In this document: positions 16,845 to 25,507 of the stretch, in pieces
Layout of the letters: each line of letters starts with the position of its first letter
Position numbering within the stretch: the stretch's first letter is position 1
Source: Pedobacter alluvionis
GTDB taxonomy: Bacteria; Bacteroidota; Bacteroidia; Sphingobacteriales; Sphingobacteriaceae
Direction of reading: 5' to 3'
Length of the DNA: 64,000 nucleotides
Assembly (NCBI RefSeq): GCF_003664035.1
Contig: NZ_RCCK01000010.1
Coordinates: 1,178,001-1,242,000 of the forward strand
The notes under the pieces: generated by a model
The model's database searches: none
What the model was told of the DNA's origin: nothing
Seen by the model: the letters and a program-made list of their open reading frames with translations, nothing else
Made by a program: the position numbers and the translations under genes

Positions 16845-17420
16845 ATGAGTACAACATACGATACCGTTTCAAAAGTTATAAAAGAACGTCGCAGTATTTT
16901 TCCTGCCAGCTATATCAAAAAAGAAATTCCGGTTGAGGTAATCAACCAGATTTTAGAAACAGCCAATTACGCACCAACACATAAATTAACGCAACCATGG
17001 CGTTTTGTGGTCATCAGAAAAGCTGGATTGGCAAAACTTGGCGAGGAACTTGGTAAACTATATAAAGAGTTGGTTTCTCCTCAACATTTTCTTCAGAAAA
17101 AGTATGATAGTTTTGCCGAAAAAACGAGCCAGGCTGATTGTATTATTGCTATCAATATGCAGGTAAGTGGTAAAATACCTGAGTGGGAAGAGTTGGCTGC
17201 GGTTTCCTGCGCGGTTCAGAATATGGCCTTAACTGCAGAAAGTTTACAGGTTGGTGCATATTGGAGTTCCCCGCCATTAATTGACGATTTAGGTGATTTC
17301 TTAAGTCTGGGTGAAAATGAAAAATGCATTGGCTTATTTTACATGGGTTATCATAACGAAAAACCCTGGACGCCGAACCGAACTTCGATGGAAGAAAAGG
17401 TGAGGTGGATAGAGGGGTAG
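16845..17420 (+). CDS. Nitroreductase family flavoprotein
   Basis: A 191-residue single-domain nitroreductase. FMN-binding marks: IKERRSIFPASY near the N-terminus, ANYAPTHKLTQPWRFVVI (the family NAPS.gNtQPW-like segment), and the C-terminal half GAYWSSPPL...GLFYMGYHNEKP. Nearest in pattern to the YdjA-like minimal nitroreductases, which are FMN dimers using NAD(P)H to reduce nitro or enone compounds. The physiological substrate is not evident. Single gene. Confidence 0.85.
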   Translation: MSTTYDTVSKVIKERRSIFPASYIKKEIPVEVINQILETANYAPTHKLTQPWRFVVIRKAGLAKLGEELGKLYKELVSPQHFLQKKYDSFAEKTSQADCIIAINMQVSGKIPEWEELAAVSCAVQNMALTAESLQVGAYWSSPPLIDDLGDFLSLGENEKCIGLFYMGYHNEKPWTPNRTSMEEKVRWIEG

Positions 17421-17574
17421 TCATTGAGTCTTTAGTCCTGAGTCTGCTTCTTGGTTAATGGTTTGATAGTTCATAGTCAATGGCTATTATAACTATGAAG
17501 CATGATGAACCATCAACCATTCTACATCACCCATCTTTCATTATCCATCTTATATCTTCCATTATACATCATAT

Positions 17575-18027
17575 ATGTCTGCATTAAAATCCAAACTTTA
17601 TCAGCTTTGCTTAACATTTATTCAAAATAGGATAGAAAATATAGAATATTCCCTGCAACAGGCCCGTCAGGCCTCAAACGATGATACGAAAAGTAGTGCG
17701 GGTGATAAATATGAAACCACACGCGAGATGATGCAGCAGGAAATGGACCGTAATAGTAAATTACTGTACGAAGCCGGGCAGCAGAAAATTGCTTTACAGC
17801 AGATTGAAAATGTAGAATCAGATCGACTGGTTAAAAACGGAAGTTTGGTGCTCACTACCGAAGGTAATTTTTACATCAGCATTAGTGCAGGCGAATTAAA
17901 TACCGATGGACAAAAATTCTTTGCGGTATCGCAGGCTTCGCCGATAGGGAGGTTTTTGATTGGAAAAGCTATCAATGAAAGCTTTAAGTTTAATGGTAAA
18001 GATTATATTGTAAAAGAAATACTGTAA
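17575..18027 (+). CDS. GreA/GreB-like protein
   Basis: A 150-residue protein with a Gre-factor layout. Residues ~15-75 form an antiparallel coiled coil containing the SSAGDKYETTREMMQQE stretch, similar to the tip region of Gre factors. Residues ~95-150 look like the FKBP-like C-terminal domain (AVSQASPIGRFLIGKAINES, then FNGKDYIVKEIL). Gre factors insert the coil into the RNA polymerase secondary channel and stimulate transcript cleavage. Bacteroidota often carry such a shorter paralogue beside a true GreA; whether it binds polymerase is not shown. Single gene. Confidence 0.65.
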   Translation: MSALKSKLYQLCLTFIQNRIENIEYSLQQARQASNDDTKSSAGDKYETTREMMQQEMDRNSKLLYEAGQQKIALQQIENVESDRLVKNGSLVLTTEGNFYISISAGELNTDGQKFFAVSQASPIGRFLIGKAINESFKFNGKDYIVKEIL

Positions 18028-18251
18028 AGCTTTTAGTTAGCAATTTGTAGTGAACAGTTCAATACTGAAGTGATAAGCGATTCTATATTATCGTTGGCAC
18101 TGAAAATCTGCGTTTAAATTTGTGTCATCTGCGGGAAACCTTTTTCATATTTATTCCCGCTGATTTAAGATGATAAACGCAGATGATAAGTTTTCAGCTA
18201 ACCAGTTCTAACAGTTAACCAATAATCAACTGAAAACTCCTAATTGTAAAG

Positions 18252-19412
18252 CTACTTAACCCCCATCCGTTGCGCAAAAGCCGGCACCAAATAAGCCTTT
18301 AAATCCGAATAAGGAATAAACACTACAATTTGCCCTTGAGCGTAACTTGCTACTTCGTATGGGTTATACATAAAAGCGATGCCGTTCGCATTGAAATAAA
18401 AGTTATTATTTGGCTTTATAAAATCATCAAAAAGCACAGTGCTTAAGGCATCTTTGGCTTTAATATTATATTCTTTGCGAAGATTGCGTTCTAAAATACC
18501 CTGTAAAGTATTCGAATCTATTTTAACAATGTCGCTCAACACCATTTGTTTTTTGTTCTTCACGTCCAAACAATACATTACGCTGCTATAATTACCATGT
18601 GCTCCGCCGGTATAAGCATCGGCCAGGAAATCGATTACCACATAACCATTATCATTATAATTAACCGATTGCTGACTGTTGTTGGTGTAGTTCATCCAGG
18701 CCTCATAATCATCACCATTGCTATTTTGTTCGGCAACCTGCAATTTATAATCTTTAAAATAGTCTGCAGCAATATTTTTAAAACCAATTGTCCGTTCAAC
18801 CTGCGCTTTTATTCCCAATATCTTTTTAAGTTCAGTATTTAACCAGTTGCCATATTCATCTGAATTTTTACTTTCCAGGTATTCAAAGCTGATCTGCGCA
18901 GCTGGCGATTTGGCCTGGTTGGCAAAAGCTTTAACCGAATCTTCGTAAATGCCTGCATTGAACTGATAACTTCCTTCAGGATATTTTTCTTTCAGGGCAA
19001 TCGGGTATTTTTTTGTTTCATCGCCACTTTCCCATGTGCCGTCAAAACCATTTCCATTCCATTTTAATTTTAAATGTGGTGATTTTGAATCCTGCGTAAA
19101 GTATGATTCATAAAAACTATACTCGGTAAGTACCATGCTATCTTTACCGATTAGCGTATCGGTTGAGAGGTTAAGCCATGAGCCATCGTAATAATAAAAA
19201 CCGCTTACATCATCATCAACTTTTTGCAGATGCATGACTACCTTTTTGCCTGCAATGGTGCCCTCTAACCGCTTATAGAAACTCTCGGTAAGCCCGGCTT
19301 TTACGTTAACCGTACTATCAGTAGTTCCGGTGGTATTGGTTCCATTTTTAGGATTGTTACAGGCCGATACGATTAGTAATCCGAAAAGGCAAAAAAGAAA
19401 AGAATACTTCAT
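18252..19412 (-). CDS. DUF3298 (RsiV-like) lipoprotein
   Basis: A 386-residue lipoprotein: lipobox LLIVSAC with Cys18, followed by a Thr/Asn-rich linker. Residues ~150-240 resemble the DUF4163/PdaC domain and residues ~250-380 the DUF3298 domain (VVIDFLADAYTGGAHGNYSS, then IVKIDSNTLQGILERNLR, and VVFIPYSDLKAYL near the end). DUF3298 occurs in RsiV, where it binds lysozyme, and in many Bacteroidota lipoproteins of unknown role. It precedes two polysaccharide deacetylase genes on the same strand, so a link with peptidoglycan or glycan sensing is possible but not shown. Confidence 0.8.
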   Translation of the reverse strand: MKYSFLFCLFGLLIVSACNNPKNGTNTTGTTDSTVNVKAGLTESFYKRLEGTIAGKKVVMHLQKVDDDVSGFYYYDGSWLNLSTDTLIGKDSMVLTEYSFYESYFTQDSKSPHLKLKWNGNGFDGTWESGDETKKYPIALKEKYPEGSYQFNAGIYEDSVKAFANQAKSPAAQISFEYLESKNSDEYGNWLNTELKKILGIKAQVERTIGFKNIAADYFKDYKLQVAEQNSNGDDYEAWMNYTNNSQQSVNYNDNGYVVIDFLADAYTGGAHGNYSSVMYCLDVKNKKQMVLSDIVKIDSNTLQGILERNLRKEYNIKAKDALSTVLFDDFIKPNNNFYFNANGIAFMYNPYEVASYAQGQIVVFIPYSDLKAYLVPAFAQRMGVK

Positions 19413-19501
19413 AGGGCAGACAAATTAACTAATTTGGAAGATTGTAACATTGGGATTTTTATCATCCGATTGCGCCAACCTTCCAAATTTAAACCTCTTT
19501 A

Positions 19502-20362
19502 CTAAGATTTTGTTTTGTTAAAACTCTTATTGATGCTGTAATATAAGTTTTTTGCCGTGTATCTTCCCGGATCAATTATTCTTCTGATGGTGTAAAGCGG
19601 GTATTTTTCATCCCTTGCCGTTGAAAGTATAAACGCAGCTTTAAAGCCATGTTCTTTTAACTTATGTAAGGTTGATGATTTGAAAACTCCGTAAGGAAAA
19701 GCAAAATATTCTATTTTTTTTCCAGTAATCTGCGCCAGTTTTTTTGTGGGTTCATCAATTTGAGTCGTCCAGTCGGCATCGGTAAACTGTGCAAAGTTTT
19801 TATGATCATAAGTATGGCTGGCGATGGTATTTCCTTCGTCAGCTAATTGTTTAATCTGCTCTTTAGTCATGTAACTAATGCGGCCTTTTTTGCCGATTGA
19901 TACCGTCATGATAAAATAAACACCTTTAAAGCCGTACTTTTTCAATGTAGTGTTCCCAATGGTAAATTGGTCTTCATCCGTATCATCAAAAGTGATCATA
20001 ATTGGCTTTTCGGGTAATTTAGCCCCGTAAACCAGGTAATTGTATAATTGATCAGGTAAAATAGAGTGATAGCCGCTATCAGCAAGCATTTTCATATGCT
20101 GCTTAAATTTATCAGGGGCAATAATATCGTCATGTGCTCTTTTACTATCACTGGCAATATTGTTCCTGATCTGGTGATAACACAGTACAGGGACCTCTCT
20201 TTTTGCCAAAATGGTTTTGTTATCGGCAGGTTTGGTATTTACTGAATCTATTTTGATTTCTTCAGTAGCAACTTTCGCAGCAGTTTTTCCTTTTGCACCA
20301 TCAGATGACTGGCACGAGGCCAAAAATAATGTAGCAGCACCTAAGAGCAGAAAAGTCCTCAT
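19502..20362 (-). CDS. Polysaccharide deacetylase lipoprotein (copy 2)
   Basis: A 286-residue lipoprotein (LFLASC, Cys17) with a NodB/PgaB-type carbohydrate esterase 4 domain. Visible: VPVLCYHQIRNN, ITFDDTDEDQFT (metal and catalytic Asp pair), ASHTYDHKNF (His-x3-His metal ligands), and YFAFPYGVFK. The enzyme removes N- or O-acetyl groups from a cell-wall or exopolysaccharide; the substrate is not determined. It lies 27 bp downstream of a close paralogue on the same strand; together they form a tandem duplicate, probably one operon. Likely faces the periplasm or outer surface through its lipid anchor. Confidence 0.87.
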   Translation of the reverse strand: MRTFLLLGAATLFLASCQSSDGAKGKTAAKVATEEIKIDSVNTKPADNKTILAKREVPVLCYHQIRNNIASDSKRAHDDIIAPDKFKQHMKMLADSGYHSILPDQLYNYLVYGAKLPEKPIMITFDDTDEDQFTIGNTTLKKYGFKGVYFIMTVSIGKKGRISYMTKEQIKQLADEGNTIASHTYDHKNFAQFTDADWTTQIDEPTKKLAQITGKKIEYFAFPYGVFKSSTLHKLKEHGFKAAFILSTARDEKYPLYTIRRIIDPGRYTAKNLYYSINKSFNKTKS

Positions 20363-20389
20363 ATTCGTTCAATAACGTTGTGCGCTTAG

Positions 20390-21268
20390 TTAAAAGCTAT
20401 TTTTAATGCTGTTGCTTAATGTTTTTGGCGACCAGTAACCACTCGCAATAATCCGGCGGATGGTAAACAATGGGTCTTTTTCATCACGTTTTGTTGATAG
20501 TTGAAAAGCCATTCTAAAACCACGTTTTTTAAGCTCAGGGATGCCTTCTGCATTCCATAAGCCAAAAGGATAGGCAAATTCGGTCATTTTTTTGCCTGTA
20601 ATTTCTTCCAGTTTTTTGGTTGGTTTGTCTAATTGTTCTTCCCAATCCTTACCTGCGTATTTTTTAAAGTTTTTATGGTCATAAGTATGGCTGCCAATCA
20701 CATTTCCTTCGTCTGAAAGTTGTTTAATCTGCTCTTTGCTCATGTAATCTACAAATTTGCCTTTTTTGCCGATAGAAACGGTCATGATGAAATAAACCGC
20801 TTTATAGCCCAGTTTATCTAACGTTGGGCGTACAATGGTAAACTGATCCAGGTCTGTATCGTCAAAAGTTAACATAATGGGTTTACTTGGCAGGGCTGCA
20901 CCGGTGTTCAGGTAGGCATAAAGCTGATCTGGTAAAATAGTGTGGTAACCGCTATCGGCCAGCATTTTCATCTGATCTTTAAAGTTCTGGATTTCTACAA
21001 TATAGTCTTTACCCACTTTACCATCAGTTGGTTTCCAGTTTCTTACCTGGTGGTAACATAAAATTGGGACTTGTTTTCTGGCTAAAATGGTTTTAGCATC
21101 AGCAACTTTAATTTTCGAAACATCAACCGGTGTTCCGGTACTTGCTTCTGTTTTGGTACTTTGTGCGGCAGAATCTTTATTAGCAGAATTTTCTGTTTGA
21201 GATTTAGATTGGCAGCTGGCAAATAAGATTGCTCCGGCTGTTATTAAGGTTAAAAAGCTGTATTTCAT
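20390..21268 (-). CDS. Polysaccharide deacetylase lipoprotein (copy 1)
   Basis: A 292-residue lipoprotein (ILFASC, Cys20) with the same NodB-type domain as its neighbour: VPILCYHQVRNW, LTFDDTDLDQFT, GSHTYDHKNF and EFAYPFGLWN. Both members keep the TFDD and HxxxH motifs, so both look active. The ~60 N-terminal residues after the lipobox are a Thr/Ser/Lys-rich tether and diverge strongly between the copies, while the catalytic domains stay close. It is transcribed first, divergently from the S9 peptidase gene. Confidence 0.87.
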   Translation of the reverse strand: MKYSFLTLITAGAILFASCQSKSQTENSANKDSAAQSTKTEASTGTPVDVSKIKVADAKTILARKQVPILCYHQVRNWKPTDGKVGKDYIVEIQNFKDQMKMLADSGYHTILPDQLYAYLNTGAALPSKPIMLTFDDTDLDQFTIVRPTLDKLGYKAVYFIMTVSIGKKGKFVDYMSKEQIKQLSDEGNVIGSHTYDHKNFKKYAGKDWEEQLDKPTKKLEEITGKKMTEFAYPFGLWNAEGIPELKKRGFRMAFQLSTKRDEKDPLFTIRRIIASGYWSPKTLSNSIKNSF

Positions 21269-21444
21269 TATTAGGATATATAACTACAAAACTATGAAAT
21301 CCATTAATTATTTATCCATCAAAATAAATTGTGTTAATAATTAATTTCAGTTGCAGGAAATTATGCTAACTATCGCATTTATTACACATCAGGACCTGCT
21401 TAATATCCTTTAATTAAATAATTTAGCGGCTCAAACAAATTTTG

Positions 21445-23952
21445 ATGAATAAACTTTACAAACTCCTGCTCGGCGCGCAGTTTTTATCTTTAACTGTAGC
21501 CGCACAAAACAAAACGTTTACCATAACCGAAAATATTCAGCCACAGCCTAAAGCCAATTATCAGCTTGCATCGCGTTTTTCGCCAAATAAGTTGAAAAAA
21601 ATGGTTTATTCTACCACTGTAGATCCGCATTGGCTAAAATTGAGTAACCGTTTATGGTACACTTTCGAAAGTCCAAAAGGAAAATTCTGGTACCTGGTAG
21701 ATCCGGCAGCAAAAAGTAAAAAACTAATGTTTGATAATGCTAAGCTGGCAGCAGATATTACACTAATTATTCGCGATCCGTTTGATGCCGAACATTTACC
21801 GCTCGAAAACTTAAAATTTGCTGCCGACGAAAAAAGCATTTCTTTCGAAATTAAAAGCAGTGTAGACGAGCTTAAGAAAGACAGGAAAGATAAAAAAGCT
21901 GCAGATTCTATGCAGAAAAAAATATTTTCCTTCAAATACGAACTGGCCAGTGCAAAATTAACTGAGGTACCAAATTTCAGTAAACCAAAGCCAAAACCAT
22001 CATGGGGATCGGTAGCGCCCGATTCTTCAGCCATTATCTTCTCCCGTAACTACAACCTGTATTGGATGGATAAAGACAACTACAAAAAAGCAGTTAAAAA
22101 TGAAGATGACAGCACTATTGTAGAGCATCAACTCACTAAAGATGGCGTTAAATTCTATTCGTACGGAAGTGATGGCGATGGAGAAAACAATGTGGAGAAC
22201 GAAAAAAACAATAAAAAACGTCGCGGCGCTTATGTACTCTGGTCGCCGAATTCGAAATATTTTGTGTTAGACAGAACCGATTCCCGCAAGGTTAAAGATC
22301 TTTGGGTAATTAATAGTGTTACACCTGGTCGTCCAACTTTAGAAACCTATAAATACCAGATGCCGGGAGAGGCCGAAGCCCCTCAGGATGAAATTTTGCT
22401 GTTCGATTTTGCTGCAAAGTCTTATAAAAAACTGAGCGTTGCTGCATTTAAAGATCAAAGTATTTCGGTATGGGGCAAACCATCATTAAATAAAGACCGT
22501 GATAACGAATTTCGTCCGTCTATTTGGTTGGGTAACGATAGCAGGTTCTATTTTTCGCGTACCAGCCGCGATTTAAAACGTATCGACATCGGTACTGTTG
22601 ATATTGCCACCGGAAAAGTTACACCTTTAATAGACGAACGCTTTAATACTTATGTTGAAGTTAACCGTCCGGGTTTGGTTAACGATGGTAAAGAGTTGAT
22701 TCATTGGAGTGAGCGCGATGGCTGGGCACATTTTTATCTTTTTGATGGAAATGGGAAGCTTAAAAACCAGATTACCAAAGGTGCTTTCCACTGTGAGAGC
22801 ATCGTAAATATCGACGAGAAAAAACGCATTCTTTATTTTACGGCAAATGGCAGGGAAGGCAAAGAAGATCCTTATTATTTACATTTATACAGCATCAATT
22901 TTGATGGCTCGAACATGAAATTGTTAAATGCCGGCGATTTTGACCATCTGGCGAATATGAACGATAACAATACTTTTTTTGTTGATAATTATTCGAGGGT
23001 AAATACTGCACCAAAAGCGACGCTTTATGATGGAACAGGCAAAAAAGTAATGGATCTTGAAACTATAGATCTTTCGTTGCTGATGACAGCAGGTTACAAA
23101 TTCCCTGAACCTTTCAAAGTAAAAGCAGACGATGGAATAACTGATTTGTACGGTGTTATGTATAAACCTTTTGATTTCGATCCCAATAAAAAGTACCCGA
23201 TCATCGAATATGTTTACCCAGGGCCACAAACAGAAGCGGTAAACAAAGCTTTCAGCAAAAGCATGGACCGTACCGAGCGTTTAGCCCAATTTGGTTACAT
23301 CGTTATTACGGTAGGTAACAGAGGAGGAAACCCTTCGCGTTCTAAATGGTACCATACGTATGGTTACGGCAATCTGCGCGATTATGGTTTAGCTGACAAA
23401 AAAACTGCTGTTGAACAATTGGCCGCCAAATATTCGTACATAGACGAGTCGAAGGTGGGTATTACCGGTCACTCTGGCGGTGGTTTTATGTCTACAGCGG
23501 CCATGTTAGTTTATCCCGATTTCTTTAAAGCTGCGGTTTCGAACGCAGGAAACCATGATAATAGTATTTATAACCGCTGGTGGAGCGAGAAACACCATGG
23601 TGTAAAAGAAACCATTTCATTAAAAGGCGATACTTCATTTAAATACAGCATTGATAAAAACCCTGATTTAGCAAAAAACCTAAAAGGACATTTGTTATTG
23701 ATGCACGGTGATGTAGACAACAATGTACATCCGGCAAATTCTATCCGTGTAGCCAATGCATTAATGAAAGCAGGTAAACGTTTCGATTTCCTGATTATTC
23801 CAGGTCAGCGCCATGGTTTTGGAGATATGACAGAATATGCTTTCTGGAAACTAGCCGATCACTTTAACAAATATTTAATTGGCGATTTTTCTGACCCGAG
23901 TGATGTTGATCTGGTAGAAATGGATAGAGATATCGAACAGAACGGAAAATAA
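21445..23952 (+). CDS. S9 family (dipeptidyl peptidase IV-like) secreted peptidase
   Basis: A prolyl-oligopeptidase-type serine peptidase of 835 residues from ATG 21445; a TTG one codon upstream is possible but unneeded. Residues 1-~20 are a signal peptide (LLLGAQFLSLTVAAQ). A beta-propeller fills residues ~60-560 and the alpha/beta hydrolase domain the rest, with Ser677 in GITGHSGGG, Asp756 in HGDVDNNVHP and His790 in GQRHGFGD. Such enzymes release N-terminal dipeptides after Pro/Ala from peptides in the periplasm. All triad residues are present. Single gene. Confidence 0.9.
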   Translation: MNKLYKLLLGAQFLSLTVAAQNKTFTITENIQPQPKANYQLASRFSPNKLKKMVYSTTVDPHWLKLSNRLWYTFESPKGKFWYLVDPAAKSKKLMFDNAKLAADITLIIRDPFDAEHLPLENLKFAADEKSISFEIKSSVDELKKDRKDKKAADSMQKKIFSFKYELASAKLTEVPNFSKPKPKPSWGSVAPDSSAIIFSRNYNLYWMDKDNYKKAVKNEDDSTIVEHQLTKDGVKFYSYGSDGDGENNVENEKNNKKRRGAYVLWSPNSKYFVLDRTDSRKVKDLWVINSVTPGRPTLETYKYQMPGEAEAPQDEILLFDFAAKSYKKLSVAAFKDQSISVWGKPSLNKDRDNEFRPSIWLGNDSRFYFSRTSRDLKRIDIGTVDIATGKVTPLIDERFNTYVEVNRPGLVNDGKELIHWSERDGWAHFYLFDGNGKLKNQITKGAFHCESIVNIDEKKRILYFTANGREGKEDPYYLHLYSINFDGSNMKLLNAGDFDHLANMNDNNTFFVDNYSRVNTAPKATLYDGTGKKVMDLETIDLSLLMTAGYKFPEPFKVKADDGITDLYGVMYKPFDFDPNKKYPIIEYVYPGPQTEAVNKAFSKSMDRTERLAQFGYIVITVGNRGGNPSRSKWYHTYGYGNLRDYGLADKKTAVEQLAAKYSYIDESKVGITGHSGGGFMSTAAMLVYPDFFKAAVSNAGNHDNSIYNRWWSEKHHGVKETISLKGDTSFKYSIDKNPDLAKNLKGHLLLMHGDVDNNVHPANSIRVANALMKAGKRFDFLIIPGQRHGFGDMTEYAFWKLADHFNKYLIGDFSDPSDVDLVEMDRDIEQNGK

Positions 23953-24548
23953 TTCATTTAACCACAGATAAAAAGGATGCACACAGATTCAATTCGTGTT
24001 TATTGGTGTCTATCTGTGGTTAAATATTTTTACTACAAGCCATCTGTTTTTTGGAAACAATTTTCCCGCCATGGTTTGTATCCTCACAAAGCATTTTTTA
24101 TAACGATAAGTCGTCATTGCGAAGCTAATTTTTTATTAGCTGTGGCAATCTACTCAGTAAGTATTTGTTTTACTGTTAGATAGTTTTTTGGAAAGCAGGG
24201 CCTGGTAGTTCTTCGGTTATTTCAGCCCTGCTATTGCCTATAGTCCCGATTTGAATTTTCTTAAATACAATATTTTCTTAAATCGGGAGCTATTTGGCGC
24301 TATCAGGTTTAATTATTTTAGGGTTGTGTTCCAAATCTAAACCTTTCGATTGCAAAATTTTCCCTTTTCGCAATGGATTGTGCCCTCACAAACATTTTGT
24401 TATTTATTTAACCACAGATGCACACAGATCAATCCGTGTTGATTTGTGTGCATCTGTGATTAGTAGTAACTTGTTTAATAAGAGTCAAACAAAAAAGCCC
24501 CGAAAATTTCGGGGCTTCTGATCTGTTAAGGTAATCCGTTAAGGGGTT
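23953..24548. repeat. Intergenic region with two palindromic REP-like elements
   Basis: No gene. 23957-24024 is a hairpin element whose 14-bp arms are TTTAACCACAGATA and its exact complement. 24408-24464 is a second element of the same family (arms CACAGATGCACACA at 24413-24426 and 24445-24458). Between them, around 24108-24150, is a CGTCATTGCGAAGC...GTGGCAATCTA element, and 24240-24290 carries an imperfect repeat around ATCGGGA. The first element's core recurs at 51.5, 51.6, 52.8, 53.05, 55.3 and 60.55 kb. Confidence 0.75.
24495..24517. terminator. Terminator of the HEIGH metallopeptidase gene
   Basis: AAGCCCCGAAA at 24495-24505 and TTTCGGGGCTT at 24507-24517 form a GC-rich hairpin. Read on the minus strand it is followed by a T run (24491-24496 complement), 32 bp after the stop of the metallopeptidase gene. 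Confidence 0.75.
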
Positions 24549-25385
24549 TTATTTGTAAAGGTAATTTACAGCAATTACATCATTTGCATTAAAAGTGCGG
24601 TTGCCGCCGTTAGAACAGGCTAACATGAATGAAGCTGCATCAGGATTAGAAGGCGTTCCTGGTATTCTTACAGCGCCAACATTCGATGCGCCTTCATTGC
24701 CTGCGCCACTTGCACCACAGCTAAAAGCACGGTTCATGTAATCTGTATGACGGAAACCAATGCAATGGCCAACTTCGTGCTGGATTACTGAAGCCAGGTA
24801 CAGCAAATTAGGATTGGAACCATACGCAGCTGAATTGGTGTTCATTCTGATCTGGTTAAAAGGCTGACCTGAAGAAGTAGGGAAACCAGCAGAACCTAAG
24901 GTAATAAAACCACCGCTCGGACCTTCGTTAAAACCTATCACATTAATGTTTCCTGTTGTTCCGGCATTAGCCCTTCTGAAAGTGATACGTAAACCCAACG
25001 AGTTGTATCTCGAAATCATGGTGTTTACAGCATCGCTATATACCTGAGGTAAATTGGTTACCGACACCGTAATTACACGTGGCAAAGATTTAACCAGGTT
25101 TGTAGTTCGGTATTGTTCAGTTTCGGCAATATTTAGGTTTGCATCAGTAGATGGTTCAGCTAAATTGTCGTCAGTTAAAAGAATATCGCCTTCCACCAAA
25201 TAACCTTCGTCTATCTTGCGGATATTGTCGGTACTGAAGCCTAAGGATTTGATCTGTGATAACTTGTCTGCTGAAATTTCAGTCTTGCTTTCTACTGCAT
25301 TTTCTGTATTATTACTCTTACAAGAGTAGAGGTTCGTGAGTAGAAGACATGCTGCTGCAATCGATAAAAAATTAGTTGTTTTCAT
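24549..25385 (-). CDS. HEIGH-type zinc metallopeptidase lipoprotein (M57-like)
   Basis: A 278-residue lipoprotein (LTNLYSC, Cys22). The C-terminal half carries the extended zinc site HEVGHCIGFRH (His203, His207, His213; Glu204 catalytic), typical of metzincin-like M57/dual-action HEIGH peptidases of Bacteroidota. Upstream of it are ITVSVTNLPQVYSDAVNTMI and ITFRRANAG, the edge strands of the catalytic domain. It should cleave proteins at the cell surface or outside; no substrate is known. The residues between Cys22 and ~100 form an unstructured tether. Diverges from the S8 peptidase gene; the 122-bp gap holds both promoters. Confidence 0.83.
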   Translation of the reverse strand: MKTTNFLSIAAACLLLTNLYSCKSNNTENAVESKTEISADKLSQIKSLGFSTDNIRKIDEGYLVEGDILLTDDNLAEPSTDANLNIAETEQYRTTNLVKSLPRVITVSVTNLPQVYSDAVNTMISRYNSLGLRITFRRANAGTTGNINVIGFNEGPSGGFITLGSAGFPTSSGQPFNQIRMNTNSAAYGSNPNLLYLASVIQHEVGHCIGFRHTDYMNRAFSCGASGAGNEGASNVGAVRIPGTPSNPDAASFMLACSNGGNRTFNANDVIAVNYLYK

Positions 25386-25507
25386 CTTAGTTAAAATTAA
25401 TTTAGTTTAGGTTGAATTAGTTAGTTAATAATGTTTGTGGATTACCTTATAAATCCTAATTTAGGGAAGATAAACCATGTAAACAAAATTTTATAATAAA
25501 ATAATTA

